Virus record (IMG/VR): IMGVR_UViG_3300044712_000083 | Coordinates: 1 to 64,000 of that record | DNA: 64,000 nt | Direction: 5' to 3' (one strand) | Source: a virus | In this document: positions 24,175-32,978 of the stretch, in pieces | Layout: every line of letters begins with the position of its first letter | Position numbering within the stretch: the stretch's first letter is position 1 | Position numbers and translations under genes: made by a program | Notes under the pieces: model-generated | What the model was told of the DNA's origin: nothing | Seen by the model: the letters and a program-made list of their open reading frames with translations, nothing else | Databases searched by the model: none

Positions 24175-26073
24175 ATGGACTTAGGCTTAGAAGCTCTATC
24201 AAAAATCACTACTTTTAGTAAGTATGCCAAGTATATTCCTAGCAAGCAACGAAGAGAAACTTGGGATGAAATTGTCAATCGTTATGAGGACATGATGATT
24301 GCAAAATACCCACTGATGACACAAGCAATTGTAGAAACAGCAAAGATGATCCGTGAGAAAAAGATCTTACCATCTATGCGTGCTCTACAGTTTGCAGGTC
24401 CAGCAGCTGAGGTGAACAACGCCAGAATCTACAACTGTTGTTATCTTCCTATCGATAGTATTCATAGCTTCTCAGAGTCTATGTTTCTATTATTAGGTGG
24501 TACAGGTGTAGGTTATTCAGTACAAACACACCACGTTAATCAACTACCAGAGATCAAGCGTCCTACAAAGTCTCGCAACTATCTTATAGAAGATTCTATT
24601 ATGGGATGGGCTGATGCTGTTAAGATGTTAATGAAAGCTTATTTAGCTGGAGGAACGATGCCTAAGTTTGACTTCCGTGCTATTCGTGAGAAAGGTGCTA
24701 CATTGGTAACAGCAGGTGGTAAAGCACCAGGTCCTGAGCCATTAAAGCTATGCCTAGCACACGTTCAAGCTATCCTTGATAGAAAGCATGATGGAGAGAA
24801 ATTAACAAGCTTAGAATGCCACGACATCATGTGTCACATTGCTAACTCTGTGTTAGCTGGTGGTATCCGTAGAAGTGCTATGATTTGTTTGTTTGATCAT
24901 GACGATGAGTCTATGATTACATCTAAGTATGGTAACTGGTGGGAAACTAATGAGCAACGTGGACGTGCTAATAACTCTGCTGTATTAAAGCGTGGAGAGA
25001 TTAGTGAAGAACAATTCAAAGCTCTATGGAAACGTGTAGAAGCATCAGGATCAGGAGAACCAGGATTGTATTGGACTAACAACTTAGACTGGGGAACTAA
25101 CCCATGTTGTGAGATTGCTCTACGTCCTTATCAGTTCTGTAATCTATGTGAAGTAAATGTATCTGATGTTGTAGACCAAGAAGATTTGAATGCTCGTGTA
25201 GCAGCAGCTGCTTTCTTTGGTACTCTACAAGCTGGGTTCTTTGACTTCCATTACTTACGTCCTATTTGGGCTAAGACTACACAGAAAGATGCTCTATTGG
25301 GTATTGGTATGACAGGTATTGGATCAGGAGAAATATTGAAGTATGACTTGGAGATTGCTGCTGAGGTAGCAAAGAATGTCAATAGACTTATCTCTGCTAA
25401 GATTGGTACAAACGAAGCAGCTCGTATCAATTGTATCAAACCTTCAGGTACTACAAGTCTTGTGTTAGGTACAGCTTCTGGTATCCATGCTTGGCACAAT
25501 GATTTCTATTTACGTACAATGCGATTCAACAAAAATGAAGATATTGCTGTATATTTGATGGAGAATCATCCAGAGTTATGTGAAGATGATGTGTTACGTC
25601 CTAATGATACAGTTTGTGTACGTATTCCAGTGAAAGCACCAGAAGGTTCTATCTTACGTACTGAGACAGCTATAGATACGCTTGAGCGTGTTAAGCATTT
25701 CTCTGACAAGTGGATCAAGGCAGGACACGTTAATGGTGATAACACTCACAACGTATCAGCTACTATCTCTATTGATAGCAATAGAACATATGACACTATT
25801 CTTCCTAACAAAGGAGCTGGTACATATGATGAGTGGGAAGTTGTAGGTGAATGGATGTGGTTGAATCGTGATTCTTATAATGGTCTATCTGTACTACCTT
25901 ATTGGGGTGGAACATATCAACAAGCACCGTTTGAAGATATTACAGAAGAAGAATATAATAAACGTATTGTTACACTTAAAGAATTAGATTTGACCAATGT
26001 CACAGAAGCAAACGACAATGTTGAATTCGGACAAGTTGCCGCCTGTGCAGGAGGAGCTTGTGCCACAGAATAA
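24175..26073 (+). CDS. nrdJ: class II (adenosylcobalamin) ribonucleotide reductase
   Basis: 632 residues from the ATG at 24175; the earlier start lies in the terminator. Key residues follow the Lactobacillus RTPR pattern: the first active-site Cys in 'IYNCCYLP' near 85, the thiyl-radical Cys in NPCCEI near 310, its partner 11 residues later in QFCNL, and a C-terminal CAGGAC pair with five-residue spacing for re-reduction. It makes dNTPs from ribonucleotides with a B12 cofactor, which the host must supply. No oxygen-dependent NrdAB is present in the window. No B12 riboswitch is visible upstream. Confidence 0.9.
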   Translation: MDLGLEALSKITTFSKYAKYIPSKQRRETWDEIVNRYEDMMIAKYPLMTQAIVETAKMIREKKILPSMRALQFAGPAAEVNNARIYNCCYLPIDSIHSFSESMFLLLGGTGVGYSVQTHHVNQLPEIKRPTKSRNYLIEDSIMGWADAVKMLMKAYLAGGTMPKFDFRAIREKGATLVTAGGKAPGPEPLKLCLAHVQAILDRKHDGEKLTSLECHDIMCHIANSVLAGGIRRSAMICLFDHDDESMITSKYGNWWETNEQRGRANNSAVLKRGEISEEQFKALWKRVEASGSGEPGLYWTNNLDWGTNPCCEIALRPYQFCNLCEVNVSDVVDQEDLNARVAAAAFFGTLQAGFFDFHYLRPIWAKTTQKDALLGIGMTGIGSGEILKYDLEIAAEVAKNVNRLISAKIGTNEAARINCIKPSGTTSLVLGTASGIHAWHNDFYLRTMRFNKNEDIAVYLMENHPELCEDDVLRPNDTVCVRIPVKAPEGSILRTETAIDTLERVKHFSDKWIKAGHVNGDNTHNVSATISIDSNRTYDTILPNKGAGTYDEWEVVGEWMWLNRDSYNGLSVLPYWGGTYQQAPFEDITEEEYNKRIVTLKELDLTNVTEANDNVEFGQVAACAGGACATE

Positions 26074-26080
26074 GGTTGTG

Positions 26081-26194
26081 ATGTCACGTGAGTTCCTCTC
26101 TAGTAGAGGGACTTGCTGTGGCAACATGTGTAGAGAATGTCCATACTATCCGAGACACACTGCGGGGACAACTCAAAAATATTATTTTCCATAG
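26081..26194 (+). CDS. DUF5522-like Cys-rich miniprotein
   Basis: 37 residues starting seven bases after the RNR stop. It contains RGTCCGNMCRECPYYPR, a Cys-dense motif that matches the DUF5522 pattern (CCxNxCxxCPY) common in Bacteroidota. Four Cys suggest metal or redox use. Position right after RNR, whose C-terminal Cys pair must be re-reduced, makes a redox link tempting but unproven. Confidence 0.6.
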   Translation: MSREFLSSRGTCCGNMCRECPYYPRHTAGTTQKYYFP

Positions 26195-26223
26195 TGAATT
26201 TAATTTGATTGTGAAAGGAGTAC

Positions 26224-26262
26224 AAATAGCCTAGGTGTTTTACGTCTAGGCTATTTCTTTTT
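26224..26262 (+). terminator. Rho-independent terminator
   Basis: AAATAGCCTAG (26224-26234) pairs exactly with CTAGGCTATTT (26246-26256), followed by CTTTTTT. It ends the RNR unit. Confidence 0.9.
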
Positions 26263-26308
26263 TAATGAATATTTCGTAAATTTACATATAACAAAAAAGA
26301 ACTAAATC

Positions 26309-27379
26309 ATGGCTAAAAAGCAAACAGGAGAGCCTTCGGGCAAATCGAAGTTAGAGGATGCATTGGAATCCTTAAACAAGAAGTATGGTGTAGGAACGGT
26401 ACTTACATTAAACACAAAAGCGTATGGAGAATACGATTTAATTTCAACAGGATCTATAGGATTTGATCATGTTGTGTTAGGTGTAGGAGGTTTTGTCAAA
26501 GGCAAACTCTACGAACTTATGGGATGGGAGGGTTCAGGTAAGTCTACAATCTGTGGACATGCTGTAGCTAACTGTCAAAAGAATGGAGGTAAAGTATTAT
26601 ACATCGATGGCGAGCATGCTGTAGATAAGAAATACTTTCAAGCATTAGGGGTAGATGTAGATGCAATGTTACTAGCTCAGCCATCTTGTGGTGAGGAAGG
26701 TTTCAATATTGCTCTAGAGTTAATCAACACAGGAGAGATTGATCTTGTTATCATTGACTCAGATTCATCATTGATTCCTAAGAAAATCTTAGATGGTGAT
26801 GTAGGTGATTCTAATATTGGTCGTAAGGCTAAGTTGAATAGCGATACATATCCTAAGATGAAAACTGCACTAGCTAGAAACAACACGTGTGCTATCGTAG
26901 TTAGTCAGTATCGTGAGAAGATTGGTGTAATGTTTGGTAATCCTACTACAACTCAAGGCGGTCATGCATTAAAGTATGGTGCTGATGTTCGTATAGAAGT
27001 TACCAAGTCAGCAGCTAAGGATGGTGATTTCCAATATGGTAATGTTACTAAACTTAAGTCTGTAAAGAATAAGATGTCTCCTCCTTATAGACTAGCTCAG
27101 TTCGAGGTGGTGTATGGTGAAGGTATTGATCGCATTGGTGAAATCTTAGTATTATCTAATGAGTTTGAAATCTTACGCAAGTATGGTAAGACTATCACTT
27201 ATAACGAAACAAAGTATGACATTGATGAATTCAGAACTTTGCTAGAAGACAACGAAGAATTCTTTGACAAATTACGTCAAGATATTATTAACAAAATTAA
27301 TCAAACAGAAATCCCTGCAGAGGAAGAACAACAAGAAGAAGAAACTACAGAGGATAACACTTTAACTTTATTTGAATAA
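26309..27379 (+). CDS. recA: RecA/UvsX-like recombinase
   Basis: 356 residues with a RecA core: Walker A GWEGSGKST near 73, 'VLYIDGEHAVD' (with the Glu used as the catalytic base region), Walker B LVIIDSDSS near 149, and the 'GGHALKYGADVRIEV' segment. An N-terminal 'LEDALESLNKKYGVGTV' matches RecA's entry helix. The C-terminal end is acidic (EEEQQEEETTEDN) as in bacterial RecA. It catalyses strand exchange. It overlaps the dUTPase start by one base, and a CGTAAATT motif lies upstream. Confidence 0.92.
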   Translation: MAKKQTGEPSGKSKLEDALESLNKKYGVGTVLTLNTKAYGEYDLISTGSIGFDHVVLGVGGFVKGKLYELMGWEGSGKSTICGHAVANCQKNGGKVLYIDGEHAVDKKYFQALGVDVDAMLLAQPSCGEEGFNIALELINTGEIDLVIIDSDSSLIPKKILDGDVGDSNIGRKAKLNSDTYPKMKTALARNNTCAIVVSQYREKIGVMFGNPTTTQGGHALKYGADVRIEVTKSAAKDGDFQYGNVTKLKSVKNKMSPPYRLAQFEVVYGEGIDRIGEILVLSNEFEILRKYGKTITYNETKYDIDEFRTLLEDNEEFFDKLRQDIINKINQTEIPAEEEQQEEETTEDNTLTLFE

Positions 27380-27810
27380 TGAAAGTAAACTTTAAAAAAC
27401 TAAATGACAAGGCTGTAAAGCCTAAGTTTGGTAAGCCAGGAGATGCAGGTGCAGATCTTGTAGCTACATCAGTGGAATGGATATCATTGTATCAAGTTGT
27501 ATATGGTACAGGATTAGCTGTAGAAATACCAGAAGGAATGGTGGGATTAATTTTCCCACGTTCCTCTATACGCAACTACGATTTAAGAATGAGTAACTCT
27601 GTTGGAGTAATTGACTCAGGTTATAGAGGAGAAATAATGGTAACATTCAATGCTGACCAACTTGATCCTGTATTTGCTAGAAAGTATGAAGTGGGTGATC
27701 GTATTGCTCAGTTAGTAATTGTACCTGTACCATTGATACAGTATGTAGAAGTAGATGAACTATCAGAAACTCAAAGAGGAGAAGGAGGACATGGAAGCAC
27801 AGGTAAATAA
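27379..27810 (+). CDS. dut: dUTPase
   Basis: 143 residues with trimeric dUTPase motifs: GDAGADL (motif 1), PRSSIRN (2), GVIDSGYRGEI (3), 'GDRIAQLVI' (4) and the flexible RGEGGHGSTGK end (5). It hydrolyses dUTP to dUMP and keeps uracil out of DNA, so it complements the RNR upstream and contrasts with the odd UDG at 20453. Confidence 0.93.
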   Translation: MKVNFKKLNDKAVKPKFGKPGDAGADLVATSVEWISLYQVVYGTGLAVEIPEGMVGLIFPRSSIRNYDLRMSNSVGVIDSGYRGEIMVTFNADQLDPVFARKYEVGDRIAQLVIVPVPLIQYVEVDELSETQRGEGGHGSTGK

Positions 27811-28009
27811 GGAAATGGTTAACCATCCTGATCATTATCAGGGTGCTAAGACAGAAGTTATAGACATCATAGAAGACTATAACTTAGGGTTTTCATTAGG
27901 CAATGCTATTAAATACATCCTTAGAGCTGATAAGAAAGGTAATAAGAAACAAGATCTTGAGAAAGCCTTGTGGTACATTAATAGAGAACTATCTAAATTT
28001 AAAGGATGA
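27791..28009 (+). CDS. DUF3310-like (SaV) protein
   Basis: 72 residues from ATG 27791 (MEAQVNKEM); ATG 27815 is an alternative. The core VNHPDHYQ...AIKYILRA...LEKALWYINRE matches DUF3310, a nucleotide-kinase-like phage family of unknown role. It overlaps the dUTPase end by 20 bases and the next gene by four. Confidence 0.8.
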   Translation: MEAQVNKEMVNHPDHYQGAKTEVIDIIEDYNLGFSLGNAIKYILRADKKGNKKQDLEKALWYINRELSKFKG

Positions 28010-28419
28010 AAACATGCAGCGTAGAAGGCTGTGAGAATAAAGTTTGGTCAAAGGGTTTATGTCTTAATCATATTAAGCGTAAACCCTTACCTGCTTCTAG
28101 ACAGCTTGGTATTAATACAAGAGTTAAATCTTTTGCAGACAAGGAAAAGATTAATATAATGCGTGCGTTCTTTGTAGAAATATGGAAAAAGAGAAGACAT
28201 TATTCAGAGGTGAGTGATACTTACTTAGGTTCTGAACCAATGTCAACTTACTTTCATCATATACTACCGAAAGAAAAGTATCCTGAAGCTTGCTTGGATG
28301 AGGAAAATATTATACTTTTGACATTAGAGGAACACTCTAACGTAGAAGCAGATATGTATCGCTACGAAGAGGTAAATAAAAGAAGGGAGTTATTAAAACA
28401 AACTTATGACAGAGCCTAA
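28006..28419 (+). CDS. HNH-like nuclease / recombination endonuclease
   Basis: 137 residues. A CSVEGCENKVWSKGLCLNH start gives a Cys4-type site, and 'YFHHILPKEKYPEACLDEENIILLTLEEH' carries the HH...N...H order of an HNH core. It resembles NinG-type or other phage recombination endonucleases. It overlaps the PhoH start by 14 bases. Confidence 0.7.
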   Translation: MKTCSVEGCENKVWSKGLCLNHIKRKPLPASRQLGINTRVKSFADKEKINIMRAFFVEIWKKRRHYSEVSDTYLGSEPMSTYFHHILPKEKYPEACLDEENIILLTLEEHSNVEADMYRYEEVNKRRELLKQTYDRA

Positions 28420-29056
28420 CAGAGTAAGAAAACAGGAAATTAAGTATAGCGTAACTCTAAATGAAGAACAGAAAGTCGCTAAACAACTAATTATAGACAA
28501 TCAAATTGTGATTGTAACAGGTAGAGCTGGTTCAGGAAAGAGTCTAGTGTGTGCACAAGCTGCACTAGACTTCTTAATGAAGAAACAATGTGATCATCTA
28601 TACGTAACACGTGCAACTATAGAAGTGGGTAACTCCCTGGGATATCTTCCAGGATCTCTAGATGAGAAGTTTAATCCTTATTTAGAAGCATTCCAAGAAA
28701 ACTTAGTTAAGTGTTACGATAAAGTGAAGATTCAGTCTTTAGTTAAAGATGAAAAGATTGTAGCCTACCCAGTGCAGTTCATTCGTGGTAAGACCATCGA
28801 TGATATATTAGTTGTAGAGGAAGCACAAAACCTTACAAAGGCAGAGATGCTTGCCATTCTAACCAGACTTGGTAAAACAGGAAAGATTATTGTGAATGGT
28901 GACAATGAGCAAAAGGACATTAAGGATAGCTATAACGGACTTAGTTATGCTATTGATCTCTCTAAGAAGATTAATGGTATTAAATGGATTAAACTAAAAG
29001 AGAACCATCGTAGTGATCTTGTAGGACAGATTTTAGATTATGAATATAACAATTAA
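28406..29056 (+). CDS. phoH: PhoH-like ATPase
   Basis: 216 residues. The helicase-like N-terminal 'LNEEQKVAKQLIIDNQIVIVTG' precedes Walker A GRAGSGKSL near 39, then 'YVTRATIEVG', 'LGYLPGSLDEKFNPYL', Walker B 'LVVEEAQNL' and 'KLKENHRSDLVGQIL'. PhoH is widespread in phages; its role, possibly RNA handling, is not settled. Complete for a short phage form. Confidence 0.88.
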   Translation: MTEPNRVRKQEIKYSVTLNEEQKVAKQLIIDNQIVIVTGRAGSGKSLVCAQAALDFLMKKQCDHLYVTRATIEVGNSLGYLPGSLDEKFNPYLEAFQENLVKCYDKVKIQSLVKDEKIVAYPVQFIRGKTIDDILVVEEAQNLTKAEMLAILTRLGKTGKIIVNGDNEQKDIKDSYNGLSYAIDLSKKINGIKWIKLKENHRSDLVGQILDYEYNN

Positions 29057-29067
29057 ACAATAAACCA

Positions 29068-29400
29068 ATGACACAACAAGTTTATACAGACTTAGAGAGT
29101 CACAAAACCAAACCAACAATGATGACAAATCAATTCTTCTACACTCGTAAAGAGGGTGACAAAGAGTTTACAGACTCTTTTAATGTAAACAAAGTAATTC
29201 GTACAGTACAATTAGCTGAAGATGATCTATTAGTATTGATGGATGACATGCATGAGCGTACTATGGAACAACCTAACATCGATCTTAAGACTAACAAAGT
29301 AAAAGGTGTTATTCGTAAGCGTGATGTTTACCAATCAGAGATTCACTTATCAGGTGATGATATTGCAAACTTTAAAAAACTAACAAACATTTCATTCTAA
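29068..29400 (+). CDS. hypothetical protein upstream of GroES-like gene
   Basis: 110 residues, acidic, no known domain, with some Met and Asp clustering (LLVLMDDMHERTMEQ). It overlaps the next gene's start by one base. Confidence 0.6.
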   Translation: MTQQVYTDLESHKTKPTMMTNQFFYTRKEGDKEFTDSFNVNKVIRTVQLAEDDLLVLMDDMHERTMEQPNIDLKTNKVKGVIRKRDVYQSEIHLSGDDIANFKKLTNISF

Positions 29401-29687
29401 TGGCAGATTTTAAACAACTTCGTGGTAACAGATTGTTACTAGACCTTCCTAAAAAAGAAGAAGGTAAACTTATTGTAGACGAGAATACAAAAGAAGCTCT
29501 TGAGAAAGAGATGATGCAGAAGCTTAACAAGCTTGTAGTGTATGCTGTAGGTGATCTTGTACAAGACATCAAACCAGGTGATGAGATTTTAGTAGATCCA
29601 TCATCATTAAGCAAGTCACCAGTGATTCCTATCAATGGAGAAAATAAATTATTAGTATCTCCATTCGATGTAATTCTCGTTTGGTAA
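29400..29687 (+). CDS. GroES-like co-chaperonin
   Basis: 95 residues with the GroES layout: 'LRGNRLLLDLPK' for the first strand, a mobile-loop-like acidic stretch, 'VVYAVGDLVQDIKPGDEILVDP' and the C-terminal 'SPFDVILVW'. Phage GroES homologues such as T4 gp31 replace host GroES to fold capsid protein. The fit is by pattern, not alignment. No GroEL is seen, so it would use host GroEL. Confidence 0.75.
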   Translation: MADFKQLRGNRLLLDLPKKEEGKLIVDENTKEALEKEMMQKLNKLVVYAVGDLVQDIKPGDEILVDPSSLSKSPVIPINGENKLLVSPFDVILVW

Positions 29688-29698
29688 AATTTAATAAA

Positions 29699-30274
29699 AT
29701 GTCAAACAGTTTTTCTGATTTCTTTTTCAAAGATCTTGCACTGCATAACTCAGGAGAAAGAAAATACATGACTGACAAAGGTGATACTCACAATTATATA
29801 AGAGGGTATTACAATGACGAGTTTAGTAATCTACAATATGCTCCTATTAAATTATTAGAAATAGGTTTAGCATATTGTGGATCTGCTAAGCTATGGCGTG
29901 ATTGGTTTGTCAATGCTGAAATTAGTGTTATAGAATATGATGCTGGTTTAATTAAAGAAATAGAAGGAGTTAATATAACACTTGCTAGTGCGTATGAACA
30001 GCAAACATTAGATATGTATGCTGATAATCACTTTGATTATATCATTGATGATGGTCCTCACACCTTAGAGTCACAGATTTATTCTGTTGAAAACTGGATA
30101 CATAAAGTAAAAGATGGCGGTAAACTAATTATAGAAGACATAGCCTCCACAGAAGCATTACAAGAACTGATTAAACATACAAACTATCCTTATAAGATTG
30201 TAGACTTAAGACAATCAGCACCAAATAGATTTGATGATTTGATTCTTGAGATTACTAAAATAAAAACAGAATGA
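29699..30274 (+). CDS. class I SAM methyltransferase
   Basis: 191 residues from the ATG at 29699. The Rossmann signature is 'KLLEIGLAYCGSAKLWRDW', followed by 'ISVIEYD', and 'FDYIIDDGPHTLESQ' and 'DGGKLIIEDI', the acidic-metal type found in CmcI-like hydroxylases and sugar O-methyltransferases. It overlaps a glycosyltransferase-like gene by four bases, so methylation of a sugar or glycan is likely. Confidence 0.75.
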   Translation: MSNSFSDFFFKDLALHNSGERKYMTDKGDTHNYIRGYYNDEFSNLQYAPIKLLEIGLAYCGSAKLWRDWFVNAEISVIEYDAGLIKEIEGVNITLASAYEQQTLDMYADNHFDYIIDDGPHTLESQIYSVENWIHKVKDGGKLIIEDIASTEALQELIKHTNYPYKIVDLRQSAPNRFDDLILEITKIKTE

Positions 30275-31275
30275 TTAAGGTTATAAAAGCTATCTATGGA
30301 GGAAAAGATGTAAAAGATATTATCGAGAGTAGGTATATTCAAGATGACACTATACGAATTTCTATAAATAATGAATCTTTTGATGGAGATCCAATGGTTG
30401 GTGTTGTAAAAACATTAGAAATTGAACTAGATCACGATGGTCAAACAATCGTCTATTCGGCTAATGAAGGAGAAAATTATATCTATCCTATGCAAAAGCA
30501 TACGCAGGTAAATACACTTGTATTAACTAGTTGTAATAGAATAGACCAAATATTATTTGCTATTGCTGTTAATAAAGAGATTATTAAAGAAGATTTTAAT
30601 CTTGTTGTCGCAGATTGTTCTACACCTCATTTAGATCCTTATAGTGGAATTAATATGCACAAAAGTGATGATCCCTATAATCTAATCAATGATCAAAACT
30701 ATAATCCAAATTGGACTATGGTTGAGGAATACGTTAGAACTATTCCTAAGATTAAAGAATTTAAAATCATTCACGTTGATCCTAGAATGAGTAAACAAAT
30801 AGGAGAAGCTCATCTAGTAGGCTTAGGACTTACTGCAGCAGCATTGATGGGTAGTAAATATGCTATCAAACTTACAGGTGTATGTCATTTAAAATATGAC
30901 ATCTTTCAAAAGTTTGGTGAGTATATTGGAGATGCAGGAGTAGCTACATGGAGAAGATCAGGTTTTGGTAATCAGAAATCAACTAGAGTATTTATGGGAA
31001 AACCAGATGAGTTAACTATAGCGTTAATGAAAGCTGGTTACTATGGATGGGTTTATGAATACGATTTTATAGAACGTAAATTAGAAAAGGTGGTTAACAC
31101 ATATATTGACAAGTGTAACCACATGAATCTAGATGAACGAGATATTATAGTAGATGAGGGAATTGCTAGAACAGATCATAGAGAAGTTTTAACTAAGAAC
31201 TTAGAGAAACATGGCTTGTTAGATAGTCAAGACCCTTGGATTAGAAAATTTTTAGAAGGAAATATTTGGTACTAA
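30271..31275 (+). CDS. putative glycosyltransferase-like protein
   Basis: 334 residues. After about 80 N-terminal residues comes 'VNTLVLTSCNRIDQILFAIAV', then 'NLVVADCSTP' and 'KYAIKLTGVCHLKYDIF', the layout of GT-A sugar transferases, but no clear DxD is present. Lies between the methyltransferase and a GT2. I call it glycosyltransferase-like by pattern and context. Confidence 0.55.
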   Translation: MIKVIKAIYGGKDVKDIIESRYIQDDTIRISINNESFDGDPMVGVVKTLEIELDHDGQTIVYSANEGENYIYPMQKHTQVNTLVLTSCNRIDQILFAIAVNKEIIKEDFNLVVADCSTPHLDPYSGINMHKSDDPYNLINDQNYNPNWTMVEEYVRTIPKIKEFKIIHVDPRMSKQIGEAHLVGLGLTAAALMGSKYAIKLTGVCHLKYDIFQKFGEYIGDAGVATWRRSGFGNQKSTRVFMGKPDELTIALMKAGYYGWVYEYDFIERKLEKVVNTYIDKCNHMNLDERDIIVDEGIARTDHREVLTKNLEKHGLLDSQDPWIRKFLEGNIWY

Positions 31276-31276
31276 T

Positions 31277-32065
31277 ATGAAAAAAGTAAGCTTTGTATGC
31301 ACATCATACAGAAGATTCTATTGCGTAAGAAGAATCTTATCACAATTCTACGCACAAACATACCCTAATGTTGAATTAATATTGTTTAATACAGATGTAG
31401 AACATCCATTTGTACTAGAGCATGAAAATCCTAACATTATTGTTGTAAATAATGCAACTGATTATATCACAAGAGAACCATATAAGAACAGAGGACAAAT
31501 CTGTAGAGATGCTGTTACACACGCCACAGGTGATTATTTCATGTTAGCTGATGATGATGACGTGTATTTACCTTGGCATATACAGCAAGCTGTAGAAGGT
31601 ATAGAAGAACTGGGAACAGATGCTTGGAAACCAGAGTATAGTTTCTTTGCTGCTCCAGGTAAAGTGGAGTTAGTAATGAATACTATGGAAGCTGCAGTGA
31701 TTGTAAAGATGGAAAGAATTCGTGAGATTGGATTTCGCAGTGATCTTACAGGATATGAGGGATTATCATGGTATACACAGCTTCGTGACGAAGGGCAGTT
31801 AGATGAACACAACAAGAACTATCTACCATCTTATTGTTTTAACTGGAGTGATCCTAGCGAAGTAGCAGGACATAAACAATCAGGTGATATCAACAATCCT
31901 GATAACTTTGAGAATCATAAAAAATCATCAGGTGATTACGCCAAAGGTCCATTAGAAACTATTAGTTATGATGAACTACACAGCTTCTATAAACCTTATT
32001 ATGATTTCATTAGGAATAATCCAGATAAGATTAATCAAGAGTACAAAGAACGTTACTTTCAATAA
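31277..32065 (+). CDS. family 2 glycosyltransferase
   Basis: 262 residues with a GT2 fold: 'KVSFVCTSYRRFYCVRRILSQFYAQTYPNVELILFN', 'NRGQICRDAVTHATGDYFMLADDDDVYLPWHIQQ' (the DDDD acidic metal site near 92) and a C-terminal acceptor part. It transfers a nucleotide sugar to an acceptor, most likely a glycan of the virion or host surface. It is the last plus-strand gene before the convergence terminator. Confidence 0.85.
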   Translation: MKKVSFVCTSYRRFYCVRRILSQFYAQTYPNVELILFNTDVEHPFVLEHENPNIIVVNNATDYITREPYKNRGQICRDAVTHATGDYFMLADDDDVYLPWHIQQAVEGIEELGTDAWKPEYSFFAAPGKVELVMNTMEAAVIVKMERIREIGFRSDLTGYEGLSWYTQLRDEGQLDEHNKNYLPSYCFNWSDPSEVAGHKQSGDINNPDNFENHKKSSGDYAKGPLETISYDELHSFYKPYYDFIRNNPDKINQEYKERYFQ

Positions 32066-32068
32066 AAG

Positions 32069-32097
32069 AAAAAGGGAGCCAAATGGTTCCCTTTTTA
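32069..32097. terminator. convergent-block terminator
   Basis: An A-run plus GGGAGCC pairs with GGTTCCC plus a T-run (one G-T wobble), with a four-base loop. The flanking A and T runs let it act on both strands, at the junction of the plus and minus gene blocks. Confidence 0.85.
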
Positions 32098-32131
32098 CTT
32101 ACCAAAACACACAAAAATGAAAAACAAAAAT

Positions 32132-32287
32132 CTATTTAGATAGTCTTTTCTGCTTCATAGGAAGCATAGGACTCTTTAATCTTTTAGGAGTGTCTGCTTC
32201 TCTCATGAAGTTATTCTTAGGAGAAGGATTAGGTACTTTAGGTGCCTTACGTGGTTTACCTGATTTCTTAGCGTTACCTGATGTCAT
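32132..32287 (-). CDS. small Lys/Pro-rich basic protein
   Basis: 51 residues, strongly basic and Pro-rich (KKSGKPRKAPKVPNPSPK), no fold expected. It is the last minus-strand gene before the convergence point and resembles the cluster of basic proteins at 34.9-36.3 kb. It starts one base before the stop of the next upstream gene on its strand. Possible virion DNA-binding or decoration role; inference. Confidence 0.6.
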   Translation of the reverse strand: MTSGNAKKSGKPRKAPKVPNPSPKNNFMREADTPKRLKSPMLPMKQKRLSK

Positions 32288-32288
32288 A

Positions 32289-32978
32289 TTATCTATTGTT
32301 TAAAATAAAGTTAAGCACTTCTGGTGATATAAACCAACTATCGTGCATTGATATTTCAGGAATTACATGGATGTATCCTTTGCTCTTTAATAAATCAATC
32401 ACTGGTTGTTTAGTGTGAGTATCATTATGTTCTATTGTCAATACATTAAACTTACGAGAGAAATCATAAGCTTCTAAAATCAATTGCTCTGTCCCCTCAG
32501 TGTCAATAGATAAATAATCTATAATAGCGGGACAATTGTGTTTATCTAACAGATCATTAAGTGAAATAGTTTTAACTGTATAAGTTTCACCATGTGTTTT
32601 TCTATGATCACTCCAGTAATCTCCAACAGAATGCTCAGTTATTCCTGATATACATGGCATGTTGGCAACTTGTGTAAATTCTATTTCATCTCCTGTTATA
32701 TCAGATACACATAATGTATCAATTGTAGATGTTCTTATTCGTTTGAGATGCTTATTATAATACTCAAGAGGCTCAACTAATAAACCATTCCAATTATAAT
32801 ATGTTTCAAGAAGAAATGTATTACTTAACATCACTCCATCACAAGCTCCAAATTCTAAGAAGTATTTAGGAGATTCTCCCAAACAAAACAAAGCAAAAAC
32901 ATCTTGTTTCAATTGAGAATATGATTCATAGTTTTTACTAAATGCTAAAAACTTATCACCAATTACCTTATCAATCAT
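32289..32978 (-). CDS. FkbM family methyltransferase
   Basis: 229 residues with 'YFLEFGACDGVMLSNTFLLE', 'WNGLLVEPLEYY', 'ISLNDLLDKHNCPAIIDYLSIDTEGTEQLILE' and 'NVLTIEHND', the FkbM signature. These enzymes often methylate sugars of surface glycans. It overlaps the HAD-like gene by four bases, forming a unit with the HAD and DUF1796-like genes. Confidence 0.85.
   Translation of the reverse strand: MIDKVIGDKFLAFSKNYESYSQLKQDVFALFCLGESPKYFLEFGACDGVMLSNTFLLETYYNWNGLLVEPLEYYNKHLKRIRTSTIDTLCVSDITGDEIEFTQVANMPCISGITEHSVGDYWSDHRKTHGETYTVKTISLNDLLDKHNCPAIIDYLSIDTEGTEQLILEAYDFSRKFNVLTIEHNDTHTKQPVIDLLKSKGYIHVIPEISMHDSWFISPEVLNFILNNR

Noticed and set aside
24088-24175. Cobalamin riboswitch ahead of the B12-dependent RNR
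   Set aside because: The gap holds only a terminator and an AT-rich leader; it is too short for a cobalamin riboswitch and lacks its conserved core.
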